Of a stretch of DNA of 64,000 nucleotides, positions 44,662 through 53,139 are shown piece by piece. The first letter of the stretch is position 1; every line of letters starts with the position of its first letter. The notes beneath the pieces were generated by a model that searched no databases, had not been told where the DNA came from, and worked only from the letters and a program-made list of their open reading frames with translations. This stretch comes from Rhizobium terrae (GTDB taxonomy: Bacteria > Pseudomonadota > Alphaproteobacteria > Rhizobiales > Rhizobiaceae), in contig NZ_QJKM01000006.1 in assembly GCF_003425685.1 (NCBI RefSeq), positions 124,001-188,000 on the forward strand, written 5' to 3'. Both the position numbers and the translations under genes were made by a program.

Positions 44662-46104
44662 TTATTCGACGAATTCGACCGTCGTGCCGGGCTTTACCAT
44701 CTTCGCCAGTTCCCGGGCATCCCAGTTGGTCAGGCGTACGCAGCCATGGCTGTTGGTCTTGCCGATCTTCGAGGGGTCGGGCGTGCCGTGAATGCCGTAG
44801 GTAGGCTTCGACAGGGCGATCCAGACCGAGCCGACCGGGCCGTTCGGGCCCGGCGGGATCTGCAGGATCTGGTCGTTGCTGCCCTGCCTGAAATTGATCT
44901 TCGGGTTGTAGGTATAGCCGGGATCGAGCGCGATGCGCTCGACGGTGTGATTTCCTGTCGGCGAAGGCGTGTCGCTGGAACCGATCGTCGCCGGATAGGC
45001 CGCTATGAGAGCGCCGTCGGCGCCATAGGCAAAGATCTGCTTGCGGCCCTTGTCGGCCACGATCCGCGTGACCTGTCCGACCTTCGGCTGGCCGGGATTG
45101 ATGACCTTGATGGTCGAGCCCGGGATGGTGAAATCGATGTTCGGATTGAGCGCCTTCAGGTAGTTCTCGTCCATGTGGAACTGTTCGGCGAGCTTTTCGG
45201 TCACCGACGTATAGGACATGGCCGGAAGCTGCGCCTTGTGAGCGTAGTCTTCCGGGATCGAGGCCACGTAAGGTCCGGCCGCGTCGGCGGCGGTGATCGT
45301 GTAGTCGACGATCGGCAGGCCGCCCGAATAGGTCAGCCGCTGCATGATGTCTTCCGAATTGTTCGGGTCGAGCGTCTCGCCGGTCATTTCCTGCCAGGCG
45401 GCGATCGCCTTGTTGACGTTGTCCCCGAGATGGCCGTCGATCACGCCGGGCGAGATGCCTTCGCGGTCCAGGAAGACCTGAAGTGCCGCGACTTCGGCCT
45501 GCGGCTTCTTGGTGACGGTGATGATCGGCTTGGTGGGGTGCAGGACCTCCGGCTGCTGCCGTCCGATGTCCGGTTCGATCGAGGCTTCCTGCGGATACCC
45601 GTTGTCGAGCCCCGGCAGCGGCTGGTTTTCGAGCGGCAGGCGGCTTACGGAGCCGGGAATGGTACCCGTGATGGCGCCCGGTTCTCCCCGATAGGCCTGG
45701 CCCTGACGATATGGGTCGGCCTGCGGGTAGGGGTCGCCCGGCCGGTATTCGCGATAGTCCCGATAACCCGATCCCTGCGGATAACCGCCGACGTCGCGGG
45801 AGTTGCGATAACCGCCGGGTGGCGGGGGATAATCGCTCGCGCGTGCCGGCCGGTAAGCCTCCTGGCGAATCTCGGTCGCCAGCACATTGCCGTACCGGTC
45901 GATGAAGATGCGGCGGCCCATGCCGTCGCGGCTGATCACGACATCGCCGTTATTGGGGACATAGTCGAGAATTGCGCCGTCGGGTGCGATAAGCATCGTC
46001 TCGGTCGGATACCGCTGGTATCGTGTCTGCGCCCCGGCAGGGGAGATACCCACTGCTGCGGTCAGAGCGGCGAGGCAGACGCTTGTCAAAAATAGGCGCT
46101 TCAC
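44662..46104 (-). CDS. L,D-transpeptidase (YkuD) with peptidoglycan-binding and LysM-like domains
   Basis: A 480-residue exported protein. Signal peptide 1-25 (LFLTSVCLAALTAAVGISPA). Residues about 80-165 are a low-complexity Tyr/Pro/Arg-rich linker; about 200-250 a peptidoglycan-binding fold (LQVFLDREGISPGVIDGHLG); about 280-335 a LysM-like region (YTSVTEKLAEQFHMDENYLK); and 340-478 the YkuD catalytic domain with HGTPDPSKIGKTNSHGCVRL, in which the Cys is the nucleophile. It would form 3-3 cross-links or attach proteins to peptidoglycan in the periplasm; Rhizobiales carry many such enzymes and use them in polar growth. Single-gene unit with its own terminator. Confidence 0.92.
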   Translation of the reverse strand: MKRLFLTSVCLAALTAAVGISPAGAQTRYQRYPTETMLIAPDGAILDYVPNNGDVVISRDGMGRRIFIDRYGNVLATEIRQEAYRPARASDYPPPPGGYRNSRDVGGYPQGSGYRDYREYRPGDPYPQADPYRQGQAYRGEPGAITGTIPGSVSRLPLENQPLPGLDNGYPQEASIEPDIGRQQPEVLHPTKPIITVTKKPQAEVAALQVFLDREGISPGVIDGHLGDNVNKAIAAWQEMTGETLDPNNSEDIMQRLTYSGGLPIVDYTITAADAAGPYVASIPEDYAHKAQLPAMSYTSVTEKLAEQFHMDENYLKALNPNIDFTIPGSTIKVINPGQPKVGQVTRIVADKGRKQIFAYGADGALIAAYPATIGSSDTPSPTGNHTVERIALDPGYTYNPKINFRQGSNDQILQIPPGPNGPVGSVWIALSKPTYGIHGTPDPSKIGKTNSHGCVRLTNWDARELAKMVKPGTTVEFVE

Positions 46105-46296
46105 GGTGTCACCGACTTCCTTGTGTTCTCATCCACGTAATCGGGAAATCGGTCATTCGTTCCCGCGCGTGCGTCTGTCGTCACAGACAAGGTAAATTTG
46201 ACGGTAGTGTGGAAAAAGTGAATTCGTCATGAATGCAAGATTAAATTCGCATCACGATCCGCTAGAACTCTCCACGAAACCGTGAAGGGGATGATT

Positions 46297-47136
46297 ATGA
46301 AGGCGTTTTCCGCTCGGCTCGGGCCGAAGCTTTTCCTGGACGAGACGTCGGTTCTCGATATCGGCGGCTGTTTCGTCGGTGATGTGGACCTGTCTCCGGG
46401 CCGTGCCATACCCGATGACGGCGATCCGCGAATCGATCATTCGCTCGAAGGCTTCCTTTTCACCTGCGGACCCGACCATATCCGCCATCCGGAACCGATC
46501 GAGGGCAGGGCGGACGGCGGGAAATATCCATTGCACGGCTCGTTCTCCTCGCATCCGGCCGAAATTCTCTTCTGGGACGCGCAGGGAGACGATGCGGAAT
46601 GCCGGGCGCGCGTGCCGGTGACCACGGCGACCGGCGAGCCTGCCCTTCTCGAACGGCACTGGCGGATCGACGGTGCGACCGGCGAGGTCTGCCTGTCGGA
46701 CAAGCTGACCAACACAGGCACCCAGCCTCTCGCGCGCGTTCACATGTATCACATGAACATCGGCGCCTGGCTGTTCGACGACAACGTGCGGCTTTCCGGC
46801 CGGATGCTGGAAGGCGGCGGTTTTCCCTGGACTTTCGGCAAGGAGACGGGCGGCATTTTCTGCGTGCCCGCGGCACGGGAGGGGGATCCGTGGGCTGAGA
46901 TTGCGCTCGGCCCGATCGCTGCGATCGGTGGGCTGACGCTCAAGGTGAAGTTCAGGACCGACACGCTGCCGCATCTGCAGGTCTGGCGAAACCAGAAGGC
47001 GCCGGCGCATGTGCTCGGCATCGAACCGGTATCGCACCGGCTCGCCGGCCGGGCGGAGCTTGTCGAAACCGGCGAGATCGGCTGGCTGAAACCCGGCGAG
47101 AGCGTGGACTACGGGCTGCGCTTCAGCTTCGTCTGA
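46297..47136 (+). CDS. DUF4432/aldose-1-epimerase-like protein
   Basis: A 279-residue protein with the beta-sandwich pattern of galactose mutarotase relatives: HPEPIEGRADGGKYPLHGSF near residue 70 and VHMYHMNIGAWLFDDNV near 150 supply the His residues that sit in the sugar site. It fits DUF4432, a mutarotase-like family of unknown substrate. The start at 46297 is preferred because AAGGGG is seven bases upstream; a GTG five codons earlier is possible. It stands 80 bp ahead of the DUF442 gene on the same strand, with no sugar transporter nearby, so the role is open. Confidence 0.75.
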   Translation: MKAFSARLGPKLFLDETSVLDIGGCFVGDVDLSPGRAIPDDGDPRIDHSLEGFLFTCGPDHIRHPEPIEGRADGGKYPLHGSFSSHPAEILFWDAQGDDAECRARVPVTTATGEPALLERHWRIDGATGEVCLSDKLTNTGTQPLARVHMYHMNIGAWLFDDNVRLSGRMLEGGGFPWTFGKETGGIFCVPAAREGDPWAEIALGPIAAIGGLTLKVKFRTDTLPHLQVWRNQKAPAHVLGIEPVSHRLAGRAELVETGEIGWLKPGESVDYGLRFSFV

Positions 47137-47215
47137 ACTCCGAGCGTTCCGCGATTGACGCTCCCCCTGCAGCATCGTAATGCTTCCGCCTCGATAAAAA
47201 CGGAGGGCTTGAGCC

Positions 47216-47554
47216 ATGGATATCCGCCAGATCAACGACGAGTATTCCGTCAGCGGTCAGATCACCGTCGATGACCTCGACCAGGTCAAGGCGATGGGTT
47301 TCAAGTCGATCGTCTGCCATCGTCCGGACGACGAGGAGCCGGGCCAGCCGCACTTTGCGGAGATCGAGGCGCGCGCCCGGGAACTCGGCCTCGATATCCG
47401 CCACATCCCGGTCGGTCGCATGGGCGTCGATGAAGAGGGCGTCAGGGCGATGGTCGATGCGCTCGACGAATTCCCGCGCCCGATGCTTGGCTTCTGCCGG
47501 TCGGGCGCGCGCTCGACGGCGATCTATGAAAAGAGCCAGCATCTGCGCGGCTGA
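47216..47554 (+). CDS. DUF442/TIGR01244 family phosphatase-like protein
   Basis: A 112-residue cytoplasmic protein with the dual-specificity-phosphatase-like fold of the BLH/DUF442 family: ISGQ-type start (YSVSGQITVDDLDQVKAMGF), SIVCHRPDDEEPGQP and the phosphate loop GFCRSGARST with C-x5-R. In sulfur-metabolism gene clusters these domains are fused to persulfide dioxygenase-like hydrolases; here it is alone. Function is unknown; hydrolysis of a phosphate ester or handling of a persulfide are both possible. Confidence 0.82.
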   Translation: MDIRQINDEYSVSGQITVDDLDQVKAMGFKSIVCHRPDDEEPGQPHFAEIEARARELGLDIRHIPVGRMGVDEEGVRAMVDALDEFPRPMLGFCRSGARSTAIYEKSQHLRG

Positions 47555-47623
47555 TTTTCTCCGCGCGCCGGGCTTTCGCTTCGGCGCGTCTTTCCGCAGC
47601 TCAACAGGTTTAGGAGCATATCC

Positions 47624-47965
47624 ATGAGCATCAAGCGCATCGAAACCGGCGCCCGCATGAGCGGTGCCGTCGTCCACGGCAACACCGTCTACCTCGCCGG
47701 CCAGGTTGGCGAAGGCGAGACCGTCAAGGAACAGTGCGAATATGCTCTGCGCGAAGTCGACCGCCTCCTGGCCGCAGCCGGTTCCGACAAGTCCAAGATC
47801 CTGCAGACGCTGATCTATCTCTCCGACATGTCGTACTTCGCGGAGATGAACGCCGTCTGGGAAGCCTGGGTCGATCCGGCGAACACGCCGGCACGCGCCA
47901 CCAGCGAAGCCAAGCTTGCAGCACCGAAGTACAAGGTGGAGTTCACCGTTACGGCGGCGATCTGA
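47624..47965 (+). CDS. Rid-family (YjgF/YER057c/UK114) protein
   Basis: A 113-residue trimeric-type Rid protein. Blocks: GNTVYLAGQVGEGETVKEQC, LREVDRLLAAAGSDKSKILQ, LSDMSYFAEMNAVWEAWVDP. The active-site Arg is kept (PARATSEA), but the terminal strand VEFTVTAAI lacks the Glu of the RidA subgroup, so imine deaminase activity of the RidA type is not certain. It may act on another enamine/imine. It is 69 bp after the DUF442 gene and is followed by a terminator. Confidence 0.88.
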   Translation: MSIKRIETGARMSGAVVHGNTVYLAGQVGEGETVKEQCEYALREVDRLLAAAGSDKSKILQTLIYLSDMSYFAEMNAVWEAWVDPANTPARATSEAKLAAPKYKVEFTVTAAI

Positions 47966-47990
47966 TTTTCAGAACACGTCAAATTGAAAA

Positions 47991-48016
47991 AGCCGGCCGT
48001 CGGGCTGGCTTTTTTG
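47991..48016 (+). terminator. Rho-independent terminator after the Rid-family gene
   Basis: AGCCGGCC-gtcg-GGCTGGCT stem (one wobble pair) followed by TTTTTT, 25 bp after the stop. Confidence 0.85.
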
Positions 48017-48034
48017 TTGTCTGAGCGCTGCCGG

Positions 48035-48120
48035 CGTCATCTTTGGGCCGGTCCCAAGGATCTAAGCCGGTTCCACAAAGTGGACGTGAATAGATGCTCG
48101 GGACAGGCCCGAGCATGACG
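48035..48120. repeat. Palindromic intergenic element, copy C
   Basis: Arms 48035-48063 and 48092-48120 (29 bp) are inverted copies with 23 matching positions; the right arm is nearly identical to the right arm of copy B. It lies between the convergent Rid-family and ThDP-enzyme genes. Confidence 0.7.
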
Positions 48121-48142
48121 GCGGAGAGGCTGGGCGTCCCTC

Positions 48143-49804
48143 TCAACTCCTGTTCCTGATCTGCGTCAGTGTCCTCGTCGGCGTCAGAGCCTCCACGTCA
48201 AGCTTCACCTCGATGATCGCCGGCTTGCCGCTCGCCCGCGCCCTCAGATAGGCCGGGCCGAAGTCCTCCGTTTTCTCCACCAGCTCGCCATGCCCGCCAA
48301 AAGCCCTGGCGTAGGCGACGAAATCCGGGTTGACGAGGTCGGTGGCGCTGACGCGGCCGGGATACTCGCGCTCCTGGTGCATGCGGATCGTGCCGTAGGT
48401 GCCGTTGTTGACGAGCACGGTGATGATTGGCAGTCCATAACGGACAGCGGTGATGAATTCCTGCCCGTGCATCATGAAGCAGCCGTCGCCGGCAAAGCAG
48501 ACGACTTCGCGTTCGGGAAACAGCTGCTTGGCTGCGACCGCCGCCGGCAGGCCGTAGCCCATCGAGCCGGAGGTCGGGGCGGACTGGGTATTGTATTTCC
48601 GGAAGCGGTGGAAGCGGTGCAGCCAGGTCGCGTAATTGCCGGCGCCGTTGGTGAAGATCGTCGTGTCCTGGGTGTTTTCCTCGATCCACCGCATGATCGG
48701 CCCCATATGGACATGACCGGGACCGGTCTCAGGCGGCGTCGACCATTTCAGATAGGCATCATGCATCGCCGCGGTGCGTTCGGTCCAGGTGGGCGAGGCG
48801 GGGGCTTCGAGTTCGCTGAGGGCGGAGATGAACTCGGCAGGCGCGGCGCAGATCGCCAGGTCCGGGCGATACATGCGGCCAAGCTCTTCGGGATCGGGGA
48901 AAATGTGGACGAGTTTCTGCTTCGGATAGGGGATGTCGAGCAGCGTATAGCTGGAGGAGGGAATTTCCGACATGCGGCTGCCGAGCAGCACGAGGAGATC
49001 AGCTTCCTTGATCTCCTTCGCCAGCGCCGGATTGATGCCGATTCCGACATCGCCGGCATAGGACGGATGCAGGTGATCGAACAGCATCTGGCGGCGGAAG
49101 GAGCAGCCGACGGGGATTTTGAAACGCGCCGCGAAATCGGCGAAATCCCTGTGCGCCTCGGCGCTCCAGCGGGTGCCGCCGACGACGAACATCGGACGCC
49201 GGGCTTCTTTCAGCGCTTGTTCGAAAGCGGCGATCTGGCTCTTGCCCGGGTGACTTTCGACACGGGTATAGGCCTGCGCCTCAGGCGCCTCGACCTCTTC
49301 GATCAGCATGTCCTCCGGCAGCGTCAGCACGACCGGACCGGGGCGGCCGGAGGTGGCGACCGCAAACGCGCGGGTGACGAATTCCGGAATGCGGCGAGCA
49401 TCGTCGATCTCGCCGACCCATTTGGCGAATTCGGTGAAGGCACGCCTGTATTCGACCTCCTGGAAGGCCTCGCGCTCCTTCATGTCGCGGCCGATCTGGC
49501 CGACGAAGAGGATCATCGGGATCGAATCCTGCCTGGCGATATGCAGGCCGGCCGACGCATTGGTGGCGCCCGGGCCGCGCGTCACCATGCAGATACCGGG
49601 CTCGCCGGAAAGCCGGCCCCAACTGTCCGCCATCATCGCGGCGCCGCCTTCCTGCCGGCAGACGAGGACCTCGATTCCACTCTCATAAAGAGCGTCGAGG
49701 ACTGCGAGATAGCTTTCGCCGGGTACGCAGGAGATGCGCCTGACGCCGTTCGCCTTCAGCGCCTCGACGATGAGCTGCCCTCCGGTTTTCATGGCGGTCG
49801 TCAT
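48143..49804 (-). CDS. Thiamine-diphosphate-dependent enzyme (acetolactate synthase/decarboxylase-like)
   Basis: A 553-residue three-domain ThDP enzyme. The cofactor-activating Glu52 is in RQEGGAAMMADSWGRLSG; the ThDP/Mg motif is AGDGCFMMHGQEFITAVRYG with LPIITVLVNN; the middle domain starts RRPMFVVGGTRWSAEAHRDF. It belongs to the broad family of acetolactate synthase, benzoylformate decarboxylase and oxalyl-CoA decarboxylase; acetolactate synthase itself is unlikely as no small subunit follows and context differs. It overlaps the CoA-transferase gene by four bases, so it may act on an acyl-CoA or 2-oxo acid made by that enzyme. Substrate unknown. Confidence 0.85.
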   Translation of the reverse strand: MTTAMKTGGQLIVEALKANGVRRISCVPGESYLAVLDALYESGIEVLVCRQEGGAAMMADSWGRLSGEPGICMVTRGPGATNASAGLHIARQDSIPMILFVGQIGRDMKEREAFQEVEYRRAFTEFAKWVGEIDDARRIPEFVTRAFAVATSGRPGPVVLTLPEDMLIEEVEAPEAQAYTRVESHPGKSQIAAFEQALKEARRPMFVVGGTRWSAEAHRDFADFAARFKIPVGCSFRRQMLFDHLHPSYAGDVGIGINPALAKEIKEADLLVLLGSRMSEIPSSSYTLLDIPYPKQKLVHIFPDPEELGRMYRPDLAICAAPAEFISALSELEAPASPTWTERTAAMHDAYLKWSTPPETGPGHVHMGPIMRWIEENTQDTTIFTNGAGNYATWLHRFHRFRKYNTQSAPTSGSMGYGLPAAVAAKQLFPEREVVCFAGDGCFMMHGQEFITAVRYGLPIITVLVNNGTYGTIRMHQEREYPGRVSATDLVNPDFVAYARAFGGHGELVEKTEDFGPAYLRARASGKPAIIEVKLDVEALTPTRTLTQIRNRS

Positions 49805-51003
49805 TTCCCATTCCCTCTGTTTTCGATTGACTGCAGTTCGGCCAGCACTTCGGCCGTATGCTCGCCGAGCGCCGGGCTCGGCCGGTGATAGGCAAGCGGC
49901 GTCTTAGAGAGCACGATCGGGCTGCGTACGCCCGGGATCACCGTGCCGTCTGCTGCCTCGAGGTCGATCCTGAGGCCGCGCGCCTTAACCTGCGGATCGT
50001 CGAACATCTCGGCGATCGAGTTGATCGGTCCCGCCGGCACGGCGTTCTCACCGCAGGCGGCGAGAAGCTCGGCCTTTCTCCATTTCGTCGTTTCGGCGAG
50101 AAGCAGCCGGCGTAGCTCGTCGCGATGGGCGACACGTGCCCTGTTGGTCGAAAACCGTTCATCGTCGGCGACCGCCTCGATGCCGAGGATGCGGCAGAAA
50201 CGGCGGAACTGACCGTCATTGCCGACGGCGAGGATGAGATGGCCGTCCCCGGTCGGCACGACCTCGTAAGGGCTGATGTTCGGATGGACGTTGCCGAGCT
50301 TTTTCGGCGCGATGCCGGAGATCAGGTAGTTCATGTTCTGGTTGGCGAGAATGCCGGCCTGGACGTCGAGCAGTGCCATGTCGACATGCTGGCCCTCGCC
50401 GGTCTTCATGGCGTGAATGAGCGCCCCCTGGATCGCCGTCACGGCATAGATGCCGGTGAAGATGTCGGCGATCGCAACGCCCGCCTTCATCGGCTCGCCG
50501 TCGGGCTCTCCGGTGATCGACATGAAGCCGGACATGCCCTGGACGATGTAATCGTAGCCGGCGAGATTGGCGTAGGGGCCGTCCTGTCCGAAACCGGTGA
50601 TCGAGCAGTAGATGAGTTTCGGATTGATCTTCTTCAGGCTCTCGTAGTCGAGGCCGTATTTGACGAGCCCGCCGAGCTTGAAGTTCTCGATCACCACGTC
50701 GGCGGTGGCGGCGAGGCGGCGGACGATTTCCCGGCCTTCCCCGGTCTTCAGATCGACGGCGATCGAGCGTTTGCCGCGATTGGTCGAGTGGTAATAGGCG
50801 GCCGAGAGGTTCTCGCCATTCGCACCCTCGACGAAGGGCGGGCCCCAGGCGCGCGTGTCGTCGCCGCCATCGGGATTTTCCACTTTGATGACGTCGGCGC
50901 CCATGTCGGCCAGCATCTGGCCCGCCCAGGGGCCGGCCAGCACGCGGGCAAGCTCGATGACGCGGATGCCGGCGAGCGGCGGCTTCTTGAATGTCTCGTT
51001 CAT
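49801..51003 (-). CDS. CaiB/BaiF-family CoA-transferase
   Basis: A 400-residue family III CoA-transferase. It opens LAGIRVIELARVLAGPWAGQ then MLADMGADVIKVENPDGGDD; CoA-site blocks GKRSIAVDLKTGEG and ENFKLGGLVKYGLDY follow, and the catalytic Asp is in VDMALLDVQAGIL. Such enzymes move CoA between carboxylic acids (formyl/oxalyl, carnitine, succinyl/mesaconyl pairs). Coupled by four-base overlaps to the EamA permease upstream and the ThDP enzyme downstream, giving the order export/import protein, acid activation, C-C bond enzyme. Confidence 0.9.
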   Translation of the reverse strand: MNETFKKPPLAGIRVIELARVLAGPWAGQMLADMGADVIKVENPDGGDDTRAWGPPFVEGANGENLSAAYYHSTNRGKRSIAVDLKTGEGREIVRRLAATADVVIENFKLGGLVKYGLDYESLKKINPKLIYCSITGFGQDGPYANLAGYDYIVQGMSGFMSITGEPDGEPMKAGVAIADIFTGIYAVTAIQGALIHAMKTGEGQHVDMALLDVQAGILANQNMNYLISGIAPKKLGNVHPNISPYEVVPTGDGHLILAVGNDGQFRRFCRILGIEAVADDERFSTNRARVAHRDELRRLLLAETTKWRKAELLAACGENAVPAGPINSIAEMFDDPQVKARGLRIDLEAADGTVIPGVRSPIVLSKTPLAYHRPSPALGEHTAEVLAELQSIENRGNGK

Positions 51004-51965
51004 GGTGCCACTGAAGTCTCGGAGGTGCGCGTCACGGGCTTCAGCGACGCGACGCGGCGTTCCCGCCAGATGATGTAGAGGCCGGAGCCGATGATGATGG
51101 AAATGCCGAGCCATTTGAGGGGTTCGGGAAAATCGCCGAAAACGAGCCAGCCGAACAGGGTGGCCGAGACGATCTCGAAATATTGCAGCGGCGCGATGAC
51201 CGAAGCGGGTGCCGCCCGGTAGGCATAGACCGCGATGATGCCCGACAGCGAAGCGGCGACGCCGACCCCGACGAGCCAGGCGAGCGTGAGCCAGTCCGGC
51301 ATCACGGGCTGCAGGAAGGCGACGCCCGTACGGTTGCCGATCACCAGCAGCATGCCGGAAATCGGGATGCCCCACAGCGCCATCTGGAACTGCATGGCCC
51401 ACGGGTCCTCCCGGTGAGCGAGGGCGCGGGTCATGAGCGCGAAGACCGCCACGCAGAAGGCGGTGACGACCGGCAGTATCGCGACGAGACCGACTTCCTG
51501 GAAACTCGGACGGATGACGATCATGGCGCCGAGAAAGCCGACGGCGCAGGCCGTGTAGCGCCGCCAGCCGATCGTCTCCTTGAGGAAGATGCTGGACAGC
51601 ACCGTCAGGATGATCGGTTCGACGAAGAAGATGGCGATCGCATCCGCCACTTCCATGACCGCGAGCGCCGCCACCAAACAGACCATCGAGAGGGTGATGA
51701 TGGCGGCGCGGATCGCATGGAATATGCTGAGCTTCAGCGAAAAGCTGCGCCACGACCCGTTCCACAGCACGATCGGCAGCATGCAGAGCGCCTGAAAGAA
51801 AAATCGCGCGGCGGTAATGAAGGTCGGGGAAGCGGTCTCGGTCGAAAGCTTGGAAAAGATGTCGATCAGGGGGGCGATCAGCATTGCGACGATCATCAGG
51901 CCGAGCCCGTGGACGATGCGGGTCTCGGACTGAGGCTTGGCAAGGCTGGCGGACGGCGAATTCAT
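51000..51965 (-). CDS. EamA/DMT-family permease
   Basis: A 321-residue inner-membrane protein with ten predicted spans in two EamA repeats (SIFHAIRAAIITLSMVCLVA ... VEPIILTVLSSIFLKETIGW; then SLSGIIAVYAYRAAPASVIA ... FEIVSATLFGWLVFGDFPEP). Members export amino acids, nucleotides or metabolites, some import. First gene of the three-gene operon with the CoA-transferase and ThDP enzyme, so it probably moves their substrate or product. Confidence 0.88.
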   Translation of the reverse strand: MNSPSASLAKPQSETRIVHGLGLMIVAMLIAPLIDIFSKLSTETASPTFITAARFFFQALCMLPIVLWNGSWRSFSLKLSIFHAIRAAIITLSMVCLVAALAVMEVADAIAIFFVEPIILTVLSSIFLKETIGWRRYTACAVGFLGAMIVIRPSFQEVGLVAILPVVTAFCVAVFALMTRALAHREDPWAMQFQMALWGIPISGMLLVIGNRTGVAFLQPVMPDWLTLAWLVGVGVAASLSGIIAVYAYRAAPASVIAPLQYFEIVSATLFGWLVFGDFPEPLKWLGISIIIGSGLYIIWRERRVASLKPVTRTSETSVAP

Positions 51966-52024
51966 GATTGACCTATAGTCGCGCCGCGGGATCGAAGCAC
52001 TTGAATAAATGTCATGAACTCATT

Positions 52025-52056
52025 CCGTTTAATGCGAGGGCCGTTTAATACGAGAG
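52025..52056. repeat. Tandem 16-bp direct repeat
   Basis: CCGTTTAATGCGAGGG (52025-52040) is followed directly by CCGTTTAATACGAGAG (52041-52056), 14 of 16 identical. It is in the gap upstream of the EamA operon and downstream of the hydrolase gene. Could be a two-site operator or a simple duplication. Confidence 0.55.
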
Positions 52057-52111
52057 CCTTTCAACGATCAGTCGCCGTTCGAGACGTGCAGTCGTTTGCC
52101 GTCACGGTCCC

Positions 52112-53047
52112 TCACGCCATCGCCGGCGAGGCGATGGTGGCCTTCGCCCAGGCGGCGAATTCGGCGATGGCGCGGGCGCGCACCGTGTCGTTCAGCGTTT
52201 CGTGGCGGGTTGCCGGCCAGACCTTGGTGGTGACGTTCGAAAAGCCGTTCTTCCTGAAATGCTCGGATAGCCAGAGGATTTCGCGGCCGCCGTTGGTCGC
52301 CGGATCCTCGGCTCCGCCGATCAGGTGGATAGGCAGGTTTTTCGGCAGACGGCCGATCATCTTCGGGCCACGGAAGGTCAGTTCGAAAAGATCGAGCCAC
52401 AGCGAAACGCTGGCGCCGAAACCGCAGAGCGGATCGGCGATATAGGCGTCGACGACATCCCGGTCATGGCTCAGCCAGTCGAATTCGGTGCGGTGGCCGG
52501 GAATGGATTTTCCCCAGGCGCCGAAGGTGAGTTTCGGCAGAAGGCCGCTCGGGACGTCGGAGCCTTTCAGCGCTTTTTCGGCAAGCAGGATCGCCTGCGC
52601 GGCACGACCGGCCGGACCGGGATGAAAATTGGAATTCCAGACCGCGAGGGCGTCGAAACTCTCCGGATAGTCGATGGCGGCGTTGAGGGCGATCAACCCG
52701 CCCATGGAATGGCCGAAGAGCAGCACGGGAAGGCCGGGATGGCTTGCGGCCGCCATGTCGCGCATGGCCTTCACGTCCTGCAGCACGAGGCGCACGCCGT
52801 CGCGGCGGGCAAAACGGCCGATCGGCGCATCCGGAGCCGTCGTCTCGCCATGGCCGCGGTGGTCGAAGGCATAGACATGGAAACCATGCCCGGCCATGGC
52901 TTCGGCAAAGGTCTCGTAGCGCTTCGAATGTTCGGTCAGTCCGTGGCTGACCAGAAGGATCGCCCTCGGCAATCCGCCGGCCGGCACATGGTGGAAGGCG
53001 AGGTTTGCCCCCGTCGGGCTCTGCAGCCGTCGTGTTTCCCTGAACAT
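52112..53047 (-). CDS. Alpha/beta hydrolase (lysophospholipase/monoacylglycerol lipase-like)
   Basis: A 311-residue cytoplasmic hydrolase of the Hydrolase_4 type. Oxyanion/entry strand ILLVSHGLTEHSKRYETFAE, FDHRGHGETTAP, nucleophile elbow LLFGHSMGGLIALNAA (Ser), acid GGAEDPATNGG and catalytic His in WPATRHETLNDTV. The substrate is likely a lysolipid or acylglycerol by family. The start at 53047 is preferred over one 33 codons upstream: GGGAGA precedes it and the alignment with the family begins there. Divergent from ettA with 92 bp between starts. Confidence 0.88.
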   Translation of the reverse strand: MFRETRRLQSPTGANLAFHHVPAGGLPRAILLVSHGLTEHSKRYETFAEAMAGHGFHVYAFDHRGHGETTAPDAPIGRFARRDGVRLVLQDVKAMRDMAAASHPGLPVLLFGHSMGGLIALNAAIDYPESFDALAVWNSNFHPGPAGRAAQAILLAEKALKGSDVPSGLLPKLTFGAWGKSIPGHRTEFDWLSHDRDVVDAYIADPLCGFGASVSLWLDLFELTFRGPKMIGRLPKNLPIHLIGGAEDPATNGGREILWLSEHFRKNGFSNVTTKVWPATRHETLNDTVRARAIAEFAAWAKATIASPAMA

Positions 53048-53139
53048 CTCCGCTCTCCCGCCGGTTCTCGCATTGCCCCCGGCCATCAATTCGCCTACAT
53101 AGCGGCAAACCGAAATTCCCCCCCGGAGCACCTTTATCC

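Noticed and set aside
48143..51003. Oxalate degradation pair (formyl-CoA transferase and oxalyl-CoA decarboxylase)
   Set aside because: The CoA-transferase fits in general, but the ThDP enzyme does not show the sequence character of oxalyl-CoA decarboxylase, so the assignment was not made.
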